DNA from: an uncultured Acidimicrobiales bacterium
GTDB taxonomy: Bacteria; Actinomycetota; Acidimicrobiia; Acidimicrobiales; UBA10347
Assembly: GCA_938015575.1 (NCBI GenBank)
Contig: CALLPT010000150.1
Coordinates: forward strand, 1 to 36,946
Direction of reading: 5' to 3'
DNA length: 36,946 bases
Shown one piece after another: positions 1 to 8,065 of the stretch. The notes beneath the pieces were generated by a model that made no database searches, was not told where the DNA came from, and worked only from the letters and a program-made list of their open reading frames with translations. Position 1 is the first letter of the stretch. Each line of letters begins with the position of its first letter. The position numbers and the translations under genes are program-made.

Positions 1-627
1 GGCGCTATTCGCAAGGCCGAGCGCCAGGTTGGCGTTCTGCTCCACGATCAGCATCGTCGTGCCCTCGTTCTTGTTGATCTCTGCGAACGTGCCAAACAGG
101 TCCTCGATGATGATCGGCGCCAAGCCGAGTGAGGGCTCGTCGAGCAACAGCAGCTTGGGGCGAGACATGAGTGCACGAGATACGGCGAGCATCTGCTGCT
201 CGCCGCCACTCAATGAGCCTGCAGCTTGATCCTTACGCTCCTTGAGCACCGGGAACATCTGGAACCAGCGGTCGATGTCATCGTCAACCTCGTTGTCGTT
301 GCGCACATAGGCGCCGACCTGGAGGTTCTCCAACGTGGACAACTCCGGGAACGTGCCGCGGCCCTGAGGGACGTGGGCAACGCCGCGCTGCACGATCAAG
401 CCAGTGTCGGCCTTGGAGATATCTTGGCCGTCGAGCGTGACTTCGCCGCTCGAGTTCACGATCGGCATATTGCAGATCGAACGAAGCGTCGTGGTCTTGC
501 CGGAGCCGTTGGCGCCCAGAATGACGCACACCTCGCCCTTGATGACCTCGATCTCGAGACCGCGGAGCACATCGACCTGGCCGTAACTGGCCACCAGGTT
601 CTTGACAGAGAGCATTACTTCGCTCAT
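1..627 (-). CDS. livF: ABC transporter ATPase, LivF type (partial, C-terminus off the left edge)
   Basis: This is one of the two cytoplasmic ATPases that power a branched-chain amino-acid-type (HAAT) ABC importer. About 209 residues are inside the window, starting MSEVMLSVKNLVASYGQVDV. Walker A is GANGSGKTT, the signature is LSGGEQQ and Walker B is LLLLDEPSLGLAP, followed by the LivF-typical switch region LIVEQN. The ATG (627-625) overlaps the TGA of livG in an ATGA, so the two are translationally coupled and livG is upstream. The permease and binding-protein genes would lie beyond the left edge. The family also serves urea, amides and other substrates, so the cargo is not fixed by sequence. 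Confidence 0.93.
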   Translation of the reverse strand, partial: MSEVMLSVKNLVASYGQVDVLRGLEIEVIKGEVCVILGANGSGKTTTLRSICNMPIVNSSGEVTLDGQDISKADTGLIVQRGVAHVPQGRGTFPELSTLENLQVGAYVRNDNEVDDDIDRWFQMFPVLKERKDQAAGSLSGGEQQMLAVSRALMSRPKLLLLDEPSLGLAPIIIEDLFGTFAEINKNEGTTMLIVEQNANLALGLANSA

Positions 628-1388
628 GCGGCCTCGCCTCCGAGGTAAGCGGCGATCACGTTGGGATCGTTGCGCACGACATCGGGGTCGCCGTCGGCGA
701 TCTTCTTGCCGAAGTTCAACACCACGATCTTCTCCGAAATGGCCATCACCATGCGCATGTGGTGCTCGACGAGCAGCACGGTCAGGTTGTACTTGTCTCG
801 CAGCGCCTTGATCACCGCCGCGAGCTCATCGACCTCGCTGTGGGTCAAGCCGCTGGCGGGCTCATCGAGCATGAGCAGTTTCGGGTCACCAATGAGCGCC
901 CGAGCGAGCTCGATGCGCTTCAACGTGCCAAACGGCAGGCCGGCAGCTGGATGGAACGCATGCTGATGCAGATCCAGTTCGTAGAGCGCGGCATAGGCCT
1001 TTTCGCGGAGCATGTCCTCTTCGGGCTTGTTGCCGGCGCGGAACATGGAGCGGACGAATCCGCTGGTCGTGTTTGCATGGCCACCGACCATCACGTTCTC
1101 CAAGACCGTCATGCCCGGCCACAAGGCCAAGTTCTGGAACGTGCGATACACGCCCCGCTGACTGATCTCATGCGCACCAAGAGCGGTGAGGTTGTCACCA
1201 CCAAAGTGCACCGAACCTTCGGTCGGGTCATAGATCCGGCTCACGACGTTGAATAACGTCGTTTTGCCGGCGCCGTTCGGACCGATCAAGCCACAGATTT
1301 GGCCCTCTTCGATCCCGAACGACAAGCCGTCCAACGCCACGATGCCGCCAAAGCGGACCGTGATGTCGGAGACGTCGAGCATTGCCAT
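624..1388 (-). CDS. livG: ABC transporter ATPase, LivG type
   Basis: This is the partner ATPase of LivF, 254 residues, the usual LivG length. Walker A is GPNGAGKTT, the signature-region variant is LPFGTLKRIELARAL as is common in LivG proteins, Walker B is LLMLDEPASGL, and the switch histidine region is LLVEHHM. The start at 1388 (MAMLDVSDIT) was chosen because a GGGGGA ribosome-binding site sits about 5-10 bases upstream. An in-frame ATG at 1466 would add 26 residues that do not look like the family. The gene is divergent from the adenosyltransferase gene at 1605. The 216-base gap between them must hold both promoters, but I see no convincing -35/-10 pair. Confidence 0.92.
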   Translation of the reverse strand: MAMLDVSDITVRFGGIVALDGLSFGIEEGQICGLIGPNGAGKTTLFNVVSRIYDPTEGSVHFGGDNLTALGAHEISQRGVYRTFQNLALWPGMTVLENVMVGGHANTTSGFVRSMFRAGNKPEEDMLREKAYAALYELDLHQHAFHPAAGLPFGTLKRIELARALIGDPKLLMLDEPASGLTHSEVDELAAVIKALRDKYNLTVLLVEHHMRMVMAISEKIVVLNFGKKIADGDPDVVRNDPNVIAAYLGGEAA

Positions 1389-1604
1389 TTCACATCCCCC
1401 AAAACTGTGTTGTGATTCCCCTCGAGCACAGGACTTGGCAGAGCCCTGTACCTGCTGATCGAACACTAGGTCATGGTCTCGGCGCGCGTGAAAACCTGGA
1501 CGCGGCTCGACTCGTCAATCGTCCAATGGAGGTTGGACACTGTGGTGAGTCACGGCAGCCTCAACGAACCGAGGCTGCACGCCGAAACCGAGAGGACCCG
1601 TGCT

Positions 1605-2213
1605 GTGAGCGACACATCTGATGAGGCCGAGGCGACCGAACTTGCTTCGGTCGAGGCGCCGCCGAGCGAGAATCCCATCCCGGCCGGCGGCGGTCGGGCC
1701 GACTCACTCGTGTTGGTCAACACCGGCGACGGCAAAGGGAAGTCGTCGGCCGCGTTCGGGGTGATGGTGCGCGGTCTCGCGATGGAGTGGAACGTGAGTG
1801 TTATCCAGTTCGTCAAATCCGGCGACTGGAAAGTCGGCGAAGAGAAGCTCGGTCGCCAGCTCGGTGTCGAATGGCACTCTGTCGGCGAGGGCTTCACGTG
1901 GGACTCGGACAACCTCGACCATGACAAGGCAATCGCGGCCCAAGGATGGGAACAAGCGGCCGAGATCATCAACCGGGGCGATCACAAGCTCGTCATCCTC
2001 GACGAGATCACTTATCTGATGAACTGGGGCTGGGTCGACAGCGATGCCGTGATCGAAACGATCCGGAATCGACCGGACCATGTCAACGTGGTCGCCACAG
2101 GGCGCGATGCACCCGACGCGCTCATCGACATTGCAGACACCGTCACCGAGATGGTCAAGGTCAAGCACGCCTACGACACCGGCATCCTGGCCAAACGCGG
2201 CATCGATTACTGA
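1605..2213 (+). CDS. cobO: Corrinoid adenosyltransferase, CobO/BtuR family
   Basis: It transfers the 5'-deoxyadenosyl group of ATP to reduced corrinoid in adenosylcobalamin synthesis or salvage. The family P-loop is clear (NTGDGKGKSSAAFG), followed by QFVKSGDWKVGEE, a WDSDN region and LVILDEITYLMNWGWV, ending MVKVKHAYDTGILAKRGIDY as in CobO proteins. The chosen GTG (1605) has GAGAGG 8 bases upstream and gives 202 residues, normal for the family. A GTG at 1542/1545 also has a good GGAGGT at 1528-1533 and would add 20-21 residues, so the start is uncertain. No other cobalamin gene is in the window. Confidence 0.88.
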   Translation: MSDTSDEAEATELASVEAPPSENPIPAGGGRADSLVLVNTGDGKGKSSAAFGVMVRGLAMEWNVSVIQFVKSGDWKVGEEKLGRQLGVEWHSVGEGFTWDSDNLDHDKAIAAQGWEQAAEIINRGDHKLVILDEITYLMNWGWVDSDAVIETIRNRPDHVNVVATGRDAPDALIDIADTVTEMVKVKHAYDTGILAKRGIDY

Positions 2214-2302
2214 GTTGCTGCGCAACGGCGCGATGTTAAACGGTCGGAAACTCGGGGCTCGGGGGAAGCGCGGCTGCGTCGGCGGGGTTTAGCGTTGGCG
2301 TG

Positions 2303-2992
2303 ATGTCTTCTGCTGCCCAGACCGTGCTCGTCGTCGACGACGAACCAATGGTTCGCGAGGTGCTGACCCGCTACCTGGAGCACGACGGGTTCACCGTCGT
2401 CGAGGCGGCCGACGGTGACGAAGCCGTCGCCAAGCTCGACGACGCACAACCCGACCTCGTGTTGTTGGACCTGATGCTTCCGAAGCGTCACGGCCTCGAG
2501 GTCCTGCGCCACGCCCGCACGATCGGCGATGTCCCGGTGATCTTGCTCACCGCGCTCGGCGACGAAAAGGATCGCGTCGCTGGGCTGGAACTCGGCGCCG
2601 ACGACTATGTCGTCAAACCATTCTCACCGCGCGAAGTCGCCGCCCGGGTTCGGTCGGTCCTGCGCCGGTCGACACCACCGGCGGGGCCGACGATGATCAC
2701 GTTCGGCGACGTTGTTGTGGACACCGGCCGTCGCCAAGTCGAACGCGCCGGCGAATCGGTCGAACTGACTCGACTCGAATTCGATCTGCTCGCTTATCTT
2801 GCCAGCCGCCCCGGACAGGTCGTCTCGCGCGATCAGCTTCTCGAGTCGGTGTGGGAGTCATCGGCGGAGTGGCAGGATCCGGCGACCGTGACCGTGCATG
2901 TGCGCCGTCTTCGCCAAAAGCTCGAAGTTGACCCGTCAGCGCCATTGCATCTCGTGACGGTCTACGGCGTCGGCTACCGGTTCGAGGCCTAA
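2303..2992 (+). CDS. Two-component response regulator, OmpR/PhoB family
   Basis: It is a DNA-binding response regulator of 229 residues. The receiver domain (about 1-120) has the acidic pair D12-D13, the phosphoacceptor D56 in LLDLMLP, the conserved Thr in LLTALGD and the Lys in VVKPFSP. The C-terminal winged helix (about 130-229) has LTRLEFDLLAYLASRPGQVVSR and ends VYGVGYRFEA, typical of OmpR/PhoB. The stop TAA shares its last base with the ATG of the sensor kinase (TAATG at 2990-2994), so regulator and kinase are made together. A GTG directly before the ATG (2300) is a possible alternative start. The regulon cannot be read from the sequence. Confidence 0.93.
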   Translation: MSSAAQTVLVVDDEPMVREVLTRYLEHDGFTVVEAADGDEAVAKLDDAQPDLVLLDLMLPKRHGLEVLRHARTIGDVPVILLTALGDEKDRVAGLELGADDYVVKPFSPREVAARVRSVLRRSTPPAGPTMITFGDVVVDTGRRQVERAGESVELTRLEFDLLAYLASRPGQVVSRDQLLESVWESSAEWQDPATVTVHVRRLRQKLEVDPSAPLHLVTVYGVGYRFEA

Positions 2993-4188
2993 TGCGCGTT
3001 CGCCTGGCCGCAGCATTCGCGGTGCTCGCCGCCGCGACTGCTGGTGCAGCCTGGCTCGGCACCGAGTTGGTGATGGCACCATCGGGGAGCGAACGGACCC
3101 GCCTCATCGCCATGTACGCGGCGATCGCATGCGTCGTGTTCGTGCTCGGCGTGTCCCTGGCCGGGTTGACCCGCCGTTCACTCAGCCGCCGCATTCTTGC
3201 GCTCAGCATCGCCGGGCCGCTGATCGTGGGAGCGATCACGATCTTCGGCGCGTGGTCGATGTTCATCTCGTCGCACGACACCCAGTTCGTCGTGATCTTG
3301 GCGGCCGCGGCCACCGCGCTCGCCGCCGGCCTGGGCAATGTTCTGATCGCGCCCCTGCTTCGGGACCTGGGCAAGATCAGTCGGACCGCCGAGGCCGTCG
3401 GCCGTGGCGAACTATCGGCGCGCACCGGGCTCGACCGCCACGACGAGCTCGGCGAGCTCGGACGATCGTTCGACGCGATGGCCGATCGAATCGAAGAAAC
3501 CACCCAAGCTCGCGAGCAGGTCGAGGAACAGCGAAGGTTCCTCTTGTCGTCGTTGAGCCACGACGCCAGGACCCCACTGACCGCGATGCGCGCCGCGCTC
3601 GAAGCGCTCGAAGACGGGCTCGCTCCTGATCCCCAGCGCTACTTGGCCTCGATCGGCCACGACCTTCGCTCCATCGAAGCGATCATCGAGAACATCTTCG
3701 TGATCGGCAAGCTCGAATCGGATCAGCTCCAGCCATTCATCGAAGAGATCGACCTGGCCGAGGTCGCGTCGGAAGCGGCGATGGCCATCGAGCCGCTCGC
3801 CCGCAAACACCAAGCAGAGCTGACCGTCGTGGTTGACGGTCCCGTGCCCGCACGCTGCGCCCGGATCGAGACCGAACGCATGATCGGGAACCTCTTGTCG
3901 AACGCGATCCGACACTCGCCGCCCGACGGTCGGGTCGAGGTCGTGGTCCTCAGCGACCCGCAGCCGACCGTGGCCGTGATCGACGAAGGCCCCGGATTCA
4001 GCGCACAGTTCGTGGATCGAGCCTTTGACCAGTTCGTGCGTGCCGACGATGCGCGCGAGCGAGCCCACGGCGGCGCCGGCCTGGGCCTCGCCGTGGTCAA
4101 GGGACTGGCCGAGGCCCAAGGGGGGCGCGCCTGGGCCGAGCCAGGTCCCGGTGGTCGGGTGAGCTTCGAGCTGCCCGCGCTGGCGTGA
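2992..4188 (+). CDS. Sensor histidine kinase with HAMP domain
   Basis: It is the membrane sensor partner of the upstream regulator, 398 residues. The N-terminal third holds about four hydrophobic segments (from LAAAFAVLAAATAGAAWLG to VVILAAAATALAAGLGNVL) with very short loops, so there is no large extracellular sensor domain; a signal in or near the membrane is inferred. A HAMP segment follows (SRTAEAVGRGELSARTGLDRH). The dimerisation/phosphoacceptor motif is SLSHDARTPLTA with His190. The ATPase domain shows the N box NLLSNAIRHSP, G1 VIDEGPGFS, and G2 GGAGLGLAVVKGLAEAQGG. It ends 16 bases before the convergent helicase gene. Confidence 0.93.
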   Translation: MRVRLAAAFAVLAAATAGAAWLGTELVMAPSGSERTRLIAMYAAIACVVFVLGVSLAGLTRRSLSRRILALSIAGPLIVGAITIFGAWSMFISSHDTQFVVILAAAATALAAGLGNVLIAPLLRDLGKISRTAEAVGRGELSARTGLDRHDELGELGRSFDAMADRIEETTQAREQVEEQRRFLLSSLSHDARTPLTAMRAALEALEDGLAPDPQRYLASIGHDLRSIEAIIENIFVIGKLESDQLQPFIEEIDLAEVASEAAMAIEPLARKHQAELTVVVDGPVPARCARIETERMIGNLLSNAIRHSPPDGRVEVVVLSDPQPTVAVIDEGPGFSAQFVDRAFDQFVRADDARERAHGGAGLGLAVVKGLAEAQGGRAWAEPGPGGRVSFELPALA

Positions 4189-4204
4189 GCGTGCGCTCAG
4201 CCGC

Positions 4205-5986
4205 TCACCATTCCGAACAGGTGCACTCCACCGTCTGATCGAGCGCCTGCCATTTGAACTTGACCGGCGCGCTGAGCGTTCCGCACCCGGTGCAGCTCAC
4301 CGCGAACCCGTCGCGCACGGTGACGACGACCACGGGTGACTCGCCCGTCGACAGCCGTTTCTTCTTGGGTTTGGGCTTGGCGAGCTCCGGGAGCGGCAGA
4401 CGTTCGACCTCGAGGTACGTGATCGGATCTTCGGGCTTTTCGGCAGGCGTGTCCGGGACCCGTTCGCTGATCCAGTCATGCAGCCACGTCTTGTTCGGCC
4501 ATTGCAGGTAATGGAGCCGTCCATACATGGCTTCGGTGCCGATGTCGCGTTCGAGGTCGGCGGCGACGTTGGCATCGCCGTCGTCGCTGTGAACGATGTC
4601 CCAGCGGTCGCTCTCGGTGCTCAGTATTCGCTTCGCGTTCACACGGATCGGGTCGCGGACTTCCGCGGGTCCGGACCAGTCCAGGAACTCAGCGACCTGG
4701 TCGAGTTCGGGCACACCGAAGATTCGGATCTTGTCACTGATGGCTTCGATCTCGTCGAGGAAACCGTCACGATCTTCGGTCGCGGTCGGATCTTCGAGCG
4801 TGTCGGCGGCGAAGAGGATGACGAAACGAGCACCGACGCCGGCTTCTTTTCGACGCAAGATGCGGCCCATGCGCTGGATCATCTGGCGGCGGGTCCGGCT
4901 GGCGCTGACGACGACGCCGAGGTTGGCGTTGGGGACATCGACGCCCTCGTCGAGAACTCGTGGTGCGGCGACCGCGTCGAGGTCGCCCGTGCGCAATCGT
5001 TCGAGGATGTCCTCGCGGGCCGAGCGGGGCGTGTCGCCGGTGATGATCTCGATGCTGAGCTCGGTGTCGAGTCGATTGATGGCGTGGTTGGCTGCCTTGA
5101 CCGTCTCGGTGAACACGAGCGAGCCGTTTGCCGTGGCGATCGTTGGGGCCAAGGTGGTCAGTGCCTTGTACTTGGCGGTGCTGTTCGCGACGATCTCGCG
5201 GCGCTTGCCGAGCGCATCGAGGTACTCGCGTGCGGCGCGCCCGTTGTCGCCTGCGTCTTGGTCGGCCAGATGCGCAACTGCGGACAGAAAGTCGGCAAAG
5301 TTCGTCGGCATCTTGGGGATGCTTCGCAGCACGCGGCGCGCGTCGACGAGCTGTTGCTCCGTCGCGACGTATTCGACTCGTTCGGCGCTATCGAGCGGCA
5401 CGCTCACAAAGGCCACTCGTGGTTGGGCACAGACGCCGTCGTCGATTGCGGCGGCGAAGTCATAGCGGAAACACACGCCGCCGAAATACGGAAGGATGAC
5501 CTTTTCGATCGCGTTGTCGCTTCGCTCGAGGGTCGCGGTGAGCCCCAAGCGCTCGCTGTACGCGCCGATCAGCGACTTGCGAAGCACGCCGCCGCCGAAG
5601 CCGTGGCACTCGTCGGCGACGAGCAGGCCTTGCTGGCCTTCGGGTGGAACCGGACGTTGGCTCGCTGCCGAGTGCCGGGTGGCCACCAGGATGTCGCAGG
5701 CGCCGGCCCGATCACGTTGGCTGTCACCGAGTCGACCGATTGTCAGATCGGGGAAGGCCGCGTTCAGGCGCTCGTACCACTGCGCAATGAGCACACGGGT
5801 CGGTACGACGACCATGACGAACAGGCCCCGGCGGTGCGCATCGGCAATGGCAGCAAGGGCCATGTCGGTTTTGCCGGAGCCGGTGACGGCTTCGACGACG
5901 CCTCGGCGGCCACAACCGAGCCACGCGGTGAGGGCGTCGAGCTGCCATGCATAGAGAAATCGATCTGGGCGGACGTCGGGGGTCAC
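4205..5986 (-). CDS. SF2 DNA/RNA helicase, XPB-like, with C-terminal zinc-binding cysteines
   Basis: This is an ATP-dependent superfamily 2 helicase of 593 residues. Motif I is VTGSGKTDMAL, Ia VVPTRVLIAQW, II ADECHGFG (a DECH rather than DEAD box), III LTATLER, IV SLVFTETV, V VDVPNANLGV and VI QMIQRMGRILRRK. The layout resembles XPB/Rad25-type and restriction-ResIII-type helicases. The extreme C-terminus has CTGC and CTC pairs that could bind a zinc ion. The GTG start at 5986 was chosen because GGAG lies 5 bases upstream; a TTG at 6022 would add 12 residues without a site. No nuclease or methylase is adjacent, so a defence role is not supported. DNA repair or RNA metabolism are both possible. 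Confidence 0.85.
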   Translation of the reverse strand: MTPDVRPDRFLYAWQLDALTAWLGCGRRGVVEAVTGSGKTDMALAAIADAHRRGLFVMVVVPTRVLIAQWYERLNAAFPDLTIGRLGDSQRDRAGACDILVATRHSAASQRPVPPEGQQGLLVADECHGFGGGVLRKSLIGAYSERLGLTATLERSDNAIEKVILPYFGGVCFRYDFAAAIDDGVCAQPRVAFVSVPLDSAERVEYVATEQQLVDARRVLRSIPKMPTNFADFLSAVAHLADQDAGDNGRAAREYLDALGKRREIVANSTAKYKALTTLAPTIATANGSLVFTETVKAANHAINRLDTELSIEIITGDTPRSAREDILERLRTGDLDAVAAPRVLDEGVDVPNANLGVVVSASRTRRQMIQRMGRILRRKEAGVGARFVILFAADTLEDPTATEDRDGFLDEIEAISDKIRIFGVPELDQVAEFLDWSGPAEVRDPIRVNAKRILSTESDRWDIVHSDDGDANVAADLERDIGTEAMYGRLHYLQWPNKTWLHDWISERVPDTPAEKPEDPITYLEVERLPLPELAKPKPKKKRLSTGESPVVVVTVRDGFAVSCTGCGTLSAPVKFKWQALDQTVECTCSEW

Positions 5987-6142
5987 GCAACTCCGATACT
6001 GGTTTGCCCGTGCGAAGGCCAAAAGGCCAAGGAGTCACGCTATCGGCCCGACATCATGGCTCCTTGGGTGGCGAGGCGATTGCGGCCACGAAGCCCACGA
6101 GGGTGCCTGTTCGCACGCGGGTCGGGCTTCTACGATCCAACG

Positions 6143-7261
6143 GTGCGTAAAGCTGCGGCGGCTGTCCTCTTGTGTTCGTTCATCGCCGTCGGATGTGCCG
6201 AGGCGTCGGCCCCCAACCTTGTCGCTGCACCGACCGGAGAGGTCGCGTCGACTGCGGCGCCCACGGCAACGGCCGTGCCTACACCCACTGCCACGCCGGT
6301 ACCGACCGCCACGCCGGTACCGACCGCCACGCCGGTGCCGACCGCCACGTCGGTGCCCACGGGAGCCGATGCAACCGAGCCGGCAACAGCATCGACTTCT
6401 GCTGCCGAACCGACGCCGACGGTTGTCGCCCGGGCGATTCGGTCCGAGACGGGTGTGATGCTGACGGTCACGACCGAGGGTCCGCCGTGGGAAGTCGTGA
6501 CTCCCTGCTTCAACACGACGACGATCGAGACAGGGTTAGCCCTCGCCGGCCCGGTCGATGTGCTCATCGATCCCGGCCACGGCGGCGAAGAATCCGGCGC
6601 CGTCGCCCCCAATGGTCTCCGAGAAGCCGATGTGAATCTGCTCGTCGCCGAAGCCCTCCGCAGTCGACTGCTCGACCAGGGCTACTCGGTCTTGATGACC
6701 CGCTACTCAGACCATCGCATGGCAATCCAAGCCAGGACTGCACTTGCGAGCGCGCTCGAGCCGCGTCTGTTCATCTCGATTCACCACAACGGCGGTTTTC
6801 CCGACCCCGTCGATCAGCCCGGCACCGAAGTCTTTGTCCAGTTCGGCGATCCCGAGAGCCGTCGACTCGGCGGGCTGCTGTGGGAGGAGATGCAGGACGA
6901 GTTCGCTGATCTCGACATTCCGTGGGTGGGCACCGACGCGCTCGGGGTGAGCTGGCGCCAGAACGAGTCGGGGACCGATCTCTATGGGATCCTTCGCCGT
7001 ACGCCCGAACTCGTCACCGTGCTCACCGAAGCGATGTACATGACGACCGAAGCCGAGGCGGCCTTCCTCGCAACCGACGAAGGCGTCGCGCGAGAAGCCG
7101 AGGCCCTGACCCGGGGGATCGTGCGCTGGTTCGATACCCAAGACCCCGGCAGCGGCCACATCGACGGCCTGATCTTTCGTGGGGACCTCGGTACCGGCGG
7201 CGGCACCGACGGCTGCGTGGACCCGATTTTGTCGATTTCGGCGCCGCGCGACGACGGCTAG
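6143..7261 (+). CDS. N-acetylmuramoyl-L-alanine amidase (Amidase_3), lipoprotein or secreted
   Basis: It should cleave the amide between MurNAc and the stem peptide in cell-wall turnover. The product is 372 residues. The GTG start gives a signal sequence (VRKAAAAVLLCSFIAVGC) with a lipobox-like AVGC, Cys18. A Thr/Pro linker of repeated PTATPV follows (about residues 30-75). The Amidase_3 domain (about 139-340) has zinc ligands in DPGHGG, in the Glu of LREADVN and in the His of ISIHHN, and the catalytic Glu in VLTEAMYM. There is no clear ribosome-binding site. It is divergent from the helicase and its TAG overlaps the end of the next minus-strand gene by 4 bases. Confidence 0.9.
   Translation: MRKAAAAVLLCSFIAVGCAEASAPNLVAAPTGEVASTAAPTATAVPTPTATPVPTATPVPTATPVPTATSVPTGADATEPATASTSAAEPTPTVVARAIRSETGVMLTVTTEGPPWEVVTPCFNTTTIETGLALAGPVDVLIDPGHGGEESGAVAPNGLREADVNLLVAEALRSRLLDQGYSVLMTRYSDHRMAIQARTALASALEPRLFISIHHNGGFPDPVDQPGTEVFVQFGDPESRRLGGLLWEEMQDEFADLDIPWVGTDALGVSWRQNESGTDLYGILRRTPELVTVLTEAMYMTTEAEAAFLATDEGVAREAEALTRGIVRWFDTQDPGSGHIDGLIFRGDLGTGGGTDGCVDPILSISAPRDDG
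6295..6360 (+). repeat. 18-bp tandem repeat in the amidase linker
   Basis: Three 18-bp units (6295-6312, 6313-6330, 6331-6348) differ from each other at no more than one base and are followed by a degenerate fourth. They encode PVPTAT units of the extracellular linker. The near-identity of the DNA, not just the protein, suggests recent slippage expansion. Confidence 0.9.
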
Positions 7262-7755
7262 CCGGTTGCCGGGGTTTGCTCGGCGAGGCGCCACAGCCCG
7301 CGTCCGAGCTTCTCGACCCGACCGGCGCGCTTCAGTCCCGACAGCGACAAGCTGACATCGTCGAGGGTGTCGTCTCGGCCACCGAGCGCGCACTGTTCAT
7401 GGATTGCGGACCGATCCATCGGCCCCGGGGCCTGACTCATGATTGTCGAGACGGCTTCGTTGCGGCTCATGGTCATCAGGTCGGTGACCGCTGGAGCAGA
7501 CGCCATCGCGATTCCGGGCGAGATCGGTACGACGCTGCCGTCGTTGATTCCGCCAAGCGCGGACACGGTGGCGCCACCCATTGCCGGCGTCAGACCACGT
7601 CGCTGGGCATAGGAACGCAAGCCGACCAGTTCGATCTCGATGCGCTTGGCGTCGTGTTCGAGGGTCGCCACGAGTTCACGGGCCATCCGCAACTCGTCAC
7701 GCGTCGTTGTCAGGTCCGCTTCGGCCTGCTCGATTGCGTCGGTGACGTTTTCCAC
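7258..7755 (-). CDS. Small coiled-coil / winged-helix-like protein, unknown function
   Basis: I do not recognise this 165-residue protein. Residues about 1-60 (VENVTDAIEQAEADLTTTRD onward) form a strongly charged predicted coiled coil. A Gly/Ala/Ser-rich middle follows. The last 70 residues (STIMSQAPGPMDRSAIHEQC through VSLSLSGLKRAGRVEKLGRG and LWRL) look like a winged helix-turn-helix. A DNA-binding or dimerising role is inference. The start is uncertain: GTG at 7755, or GTG at 7779 adding eight residues; neither has a good ribosome-binding site. An 18-bp palindrome lies 24 bases upstream of the chosen start. The stop overlaps the amidase stop in a shared CTAG. Confidence 0.65.
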   Translation of the reverse strand: MENVTDAIEQAEADLTTTRDELRMARELVATLEHDAKRIEIELVGLRSYAQRRGLTPAMGGATVSALGGINDGSVVPISPGIAMASAPAVTDLMTMSRNEAVSTIMSQAPGPMDRSAIHEQCALGGRDDTLDDVSLSLSGLKRAGRVEKLGRGLWRLAEQTPATG

Positions 7756-7778
7756 GGTGTGTGTCCGGTGTAGTGCCA

Positions 7779-7796
7779 CAAGTTGTAAGCAACTTG
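7779..7796. promoter_or_regulatory. 18-bp perfect palindrome, operator-like
   Basis: CAAGTTG-TAAG-CAACTTG is a perfect 7-bp inverted repeat with a 4-bp spacer, immediately upstream of the winged-helix-like gene. The ACTTG core recurs at 7801, 7817 and 7971, and in reverse at 7930. It looks like a transcription-factor operator, perhaps for autoregulation. This is inference from symmetry only. Confidence 0.5.
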
Positions 7797-7827
7797 CGAA
7801 CTTGGCGACATGGGCTACTTGCGAGTC

Positions 7828-8054
7828 CTAGCGTGTGCGCACGACGCGAGCTAGGTCGGTTGATCTGGAGGAGACTAGCACGACTAGTCATGACTAGCTA
7901 GCAAAAAAACTAGCTAGTGAACCAGCGGGCAAGTAGCAGGCCTGGCTCGCGGCTGCTAGTCGGGCGCGCAACTTGTGTGCCACACGCTGATTTCCGGCCA
8001 TTCGCGACGCCGTGCGTGGCCGGCCGTAGCAGCGCCTCAATCCAGGCCAACTAG
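7828..8054. repeat. CTAG-rich, repeat-rich non-coding region
   Basis: The 310-base gap between the gene at 7258-7755 and the Nudix gene has no convincing coding region. It holds ten CTAG tetramers, at 7828, 7851, 7875, 7884, 7894, 7898, 7910, 7914, 7956 and 8051; eight fall within 90 bases. At this base composition fewer than one would be expected by chance, and CTAG is normally avoided in bacteria. Three GACTAG units (7873, 7882, 7892) are spaced 9-10 bases apart, about one helical turn. Flanking 9-bp inverted repeats are nested around the cluster: 7777-7785 with 7969-7977, and 7814-7822 with 7929-7937. Confidence 0.85.
7893..7918. other. Perfect 9-bp hairpin with A-rich loop
   Basis: ACTAGCTAG (7893-7901), an eight-base loop C+7A, then CTAGCTAGT (7910-7918). 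It is a perfect stem but AT-rich for this genome and lacks a trailing T-run, so it is not a typical terminator. It could be a protein-binding cruciform or an RNA hairpin. Confidence 0.7.
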
Positions 8055-8065
8055 GGTCGGCGACC

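Noticed and set aside
4186-4199. TGAGCG-TG-CGCTCA palindrome between convergent genes
   Set aside because: The loop is only 2 bases and no T-run follows; too weak to call a terminator.
4478-6142. A long open plus-strand frame running into the amidase gene
   Set aside because: It is antisense to the helicase, whose motifs are unmistakable; open antisense frames are common at this G+C. The signal sequence fixes the amidase start at 6143.
7866-7901. GGAGGAG followed by ATG-ACT-AGC-TAG, a possible leader peptide
   Set aside because: Spacing of about 16 bases is too long, and a three-residue product within a repeat array is most likely coincidence.
7893-7918. Hairpin as a rho-independent terminator
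   Set aside because: No T-run follows on either strand; the A-rich tract is in the loop.
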